Origin: Cyclobacterium roseum | GTDB lineage: Bacteria; Bacteroidota; Bacteroidia; Cytophagales; Cyclobacteriaceae | Reading direction: 5' to 3' | Assembly (NCBI RefSeq): GCF_010119225.1 | Contig: NZ_WNKF01000003.1 | Coordinates: 310,001 to 374,000, forward strand | DNA: 64,000 nucleotides | In this document: one piece after another, positions 63,015 to 64,000 of the stretch | How the letters are laid out: the number at the start of each line of letters is the position of its first letter | Position numbering within the stretch: the stretch's first letter is position 1 | The notes under the pieces: generated by a model | Told to the model about the DNA's origin: nothing | The model's database searches: none | Seen by the model: only the letters and a program-made list of their open reading frames with translations | Program-made: the position numbers and the translations under genes

Positions 63015-63126
63015 AAGTGGGCAATGGGTTTGTTTTGGTACTACTTATGAATCATTTTGTACAGATATGGATGGTGACGCTTGCCATAATTACAAAAGAG
63101 TAAATGATGTATATACTTGTACGTAA
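62878..63126 (+). CDS. NVEALA-like exported peptide 2, four-cysteine C-terminus
   Basis: About 82 residues. The leader is almost identical to peptide 1 (KKRLAALGAVAVMLVAGWQFG), the spacer is EVALEKAVEGSG, and the C-terminus (from QWVCFG) is wholly different but again has four Cys, ending YTCT. The start problem is the same: ATT 62878, TTG 62893, or ATG 62867 with a -1 shift in the run of seven A's at 62884-62890. Propeller 3 begins one base after the stop (TAAAATG), a tighter link than in module 2. Confidence 0.65.
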   Translation: MNKKRLAALGAVAVMLVAGWQFGVSGTAAPFSATEVALEKAVEGSGSGQWVCFGTTYESFCTDMDGDACHNYKRVNDVYTCT

Positions 63127-63127
63127 A

Positions 63128-64000
63128 ATGAGAAAAAATTATTGTGCAATTGAAAGTATTGGCTGTAAAAGTCACTATTTTCTTTTCTGGTCAAGATTTA
63201 TTCTTAGTGCAGGAAATCTTTTTTGTATTTTGGTAATTTTACTTGGTGCTTGCAATTCAAGTAAAGACAAACCAAATGAAAAGATATTCACATGGAACTC
63301 CATTTCTTCTCTCGAAAAGAAGATATATGGGGAGAAAATTGTCGTTGAGGAATTGAAAATGCCCAAAAGACTACTTTATAAGAATGATAAATTACTAATT
63401 ACTGAATCAGCCCCGGGAAATAACTTTGTACACGTTTTCGATGGGAAAAACCTTAAATACCTTTTCCCAACCGGTGCGGTAGGTTATGGGCCAGGGGAAA
63501 TGCCCAATGCCTGGACAATTGAGAGTGGAATTGATGAGAACACCTTTTGGGTGTATAGTCTGGAGGGAAAAGTTTTTTCGGAATATGGGCTGAAAAATGT
63601 CAATGATTCCAAAGCCTTTACCCAAGTGCGTCAAAAAGAAGATTTTTACCTCGCTATGGGCCTCACATGGAGCTCAGATAGCACTTTCATGACTTTTTTA
63701 GTTCGCGGTGAGGACAAGTTTGTTGAATTTAGTACCGATGGAACGAGGGTTAAAAGCTATGGCAAGTGGAAAGGGTTGGTTCCAGGCAATTTTGAAGACC
63801 ATGTCATAGCAGATCTTCATCAAGGAAAACTAATGGGTGATCCTTCAGCTGGCAAATTTATCAAGGCCAGCATATTTAGAGACCATTTGGAAATCCTGGA
63901 CAAGAAAAGCGGACAGATAATTGGAATCAACGGGCCTGAAAATTCCATACCCGAATTTCAAGCAGTCGATGCGGGTGCTGTAGTCACTTCCGACCATCCC
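63128..64000 (+). CDS. six-bladed beta-propeller lipoprotein (TolB-like), paralogue 3, 5' part
   Basis: The frame is open from ATG 63128 to the end of the window (291 codons). A long signal peptide ends in lipobox LLGAC (Cys 42). Signature loop AVGYGPGEMPNAW and segments SDSTFMTFLVRGEDKFVEF and FRDHLEILDKKSGQIIGI follow those of paralogue 1 closely. The N-terminus before the hydrophobic stretch (about 27 residues) is longer than in the other two, so a start further in is possible. The gene continues beyond the window. Confidence 0.8.
   Translation, partial: MRKNYCAIESIGCKSHYFLFWSRFILSAGNLFCILVILLGACNSSKDKPNEKIFTWNSISSLEKKIYGEKIVVEELKMPKRLLYKNDKLLITESAPGNNFVHVFDGKNLKYLFPTGAVGYGPGEMPNAWTIESGIDENTFWVYSLEGKVFSEYGLKNVNDSKAFTQVRQKEDFYLAMGLTWSSDSTFMTFLVRGEDKFVEFSTDGTRVKSYGKWKGLVPGNFEDHVIADLHQGKLMGDPSAGKFIKASIFRDHLEILDKKSGQIIGINGPENSIPEFQAVDAGAVVTSDHP

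Noticed and set aside
1-64000. tRNA, rRNA or CRISPR arrays
   Set aside because: No cloverleaf-like or rRNA-like segment and no regularly spaced direct repeats were seen on reading the gaps; short RNA genes could still be missed without a covariance-model scan.

Overview
The window is chromosomal DNA from a Bacteroidota bacterium, most likely order Cytophagales and near Cyclobacteriaceae. The evidence is the TTG...TAnnTTTG promoter architecture, weak or absent Shine-Dalgarno sites, frequent TTG/GTG starts, a TonB receptor with a carboxypeptidase-like N-terminal repeat, PafA-type phosphatase, bacterial GH3 protein, M42-like peptidase, and a DnaJ with only two of four zinc motifs. Placement below phylum is inference.

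Layout. 1-17.7 kb: 3' end of an F420/NADP reductase-like gene, a large AsmA protein, an AEC transporter, a His-rich small protein plus TonB receptor (probable metal uptake), then glyA-tatC-rpiB, a membrane protein, rbfA with a LolC/E-like permease, a SNF2 helicase and purU. 17.7-25.2 kb, mostly minus strand: META lipoprotein, M20 amidohydrolase-alanine racemase pair, M23 peptidase, a serine racemase/dehydratase, glmM-cysteine desulfurase and an NqrM-like protein. 25.2-33 kb: mazG, an intergenic cluster of DnaA boxes that is an oriC candidate, then GH3, recJ-lptB, a SPOR-like lipoprotein, lipA and an outer-membrane protein. 33-39.4 kb: ECF sigma factor overlapping a gene for a membrane-anchored protein with a beta-barrel end, an FKBP lipoprotein, Ca2+/Na+ antiporter pair, upp and an OmpA protein with calcium-binding repeats. 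39.6-49.2 kb: M42-like peptidase, hpt-adk-obg, grpE-dnaJ, an ABC exporter pair and an orphan histidine kinase. 49.2-56.4 kb: GH32 lipoprotein, pruA, HAD nucleotidase with ArsR regulator, a CarboxypepD_reg-like protein and PafA.

56.5-64 kb is accessory DNA, richer in A+T by eye. It starts with an IS110-family element whose upstream non-coding end folds into two consecutive long-range stems, as expected for a bridge RNA. It continues with three paralogous six-bladed beta-propeller lipoprotein genes. Two of them are each preceded by a gene for a short exported peptide with a nearly identical NVEALA-like leader and a completely different four-cysteine C-terminus. About 375 bp of promoter/leader DNA is duplicated at roughly 90% identity (by eye) upstream of these peptides. 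A Cys-less thioredoxin-fold protein and the 3' remnant of a glycosyltransferase lie between the modules. This peptide-propeller array is the best candidate for an uncharacterised system here.

No rRNA, tRNA or CRISPR array was recognised. All similarity calls are by eye from motifs; no database search was run.
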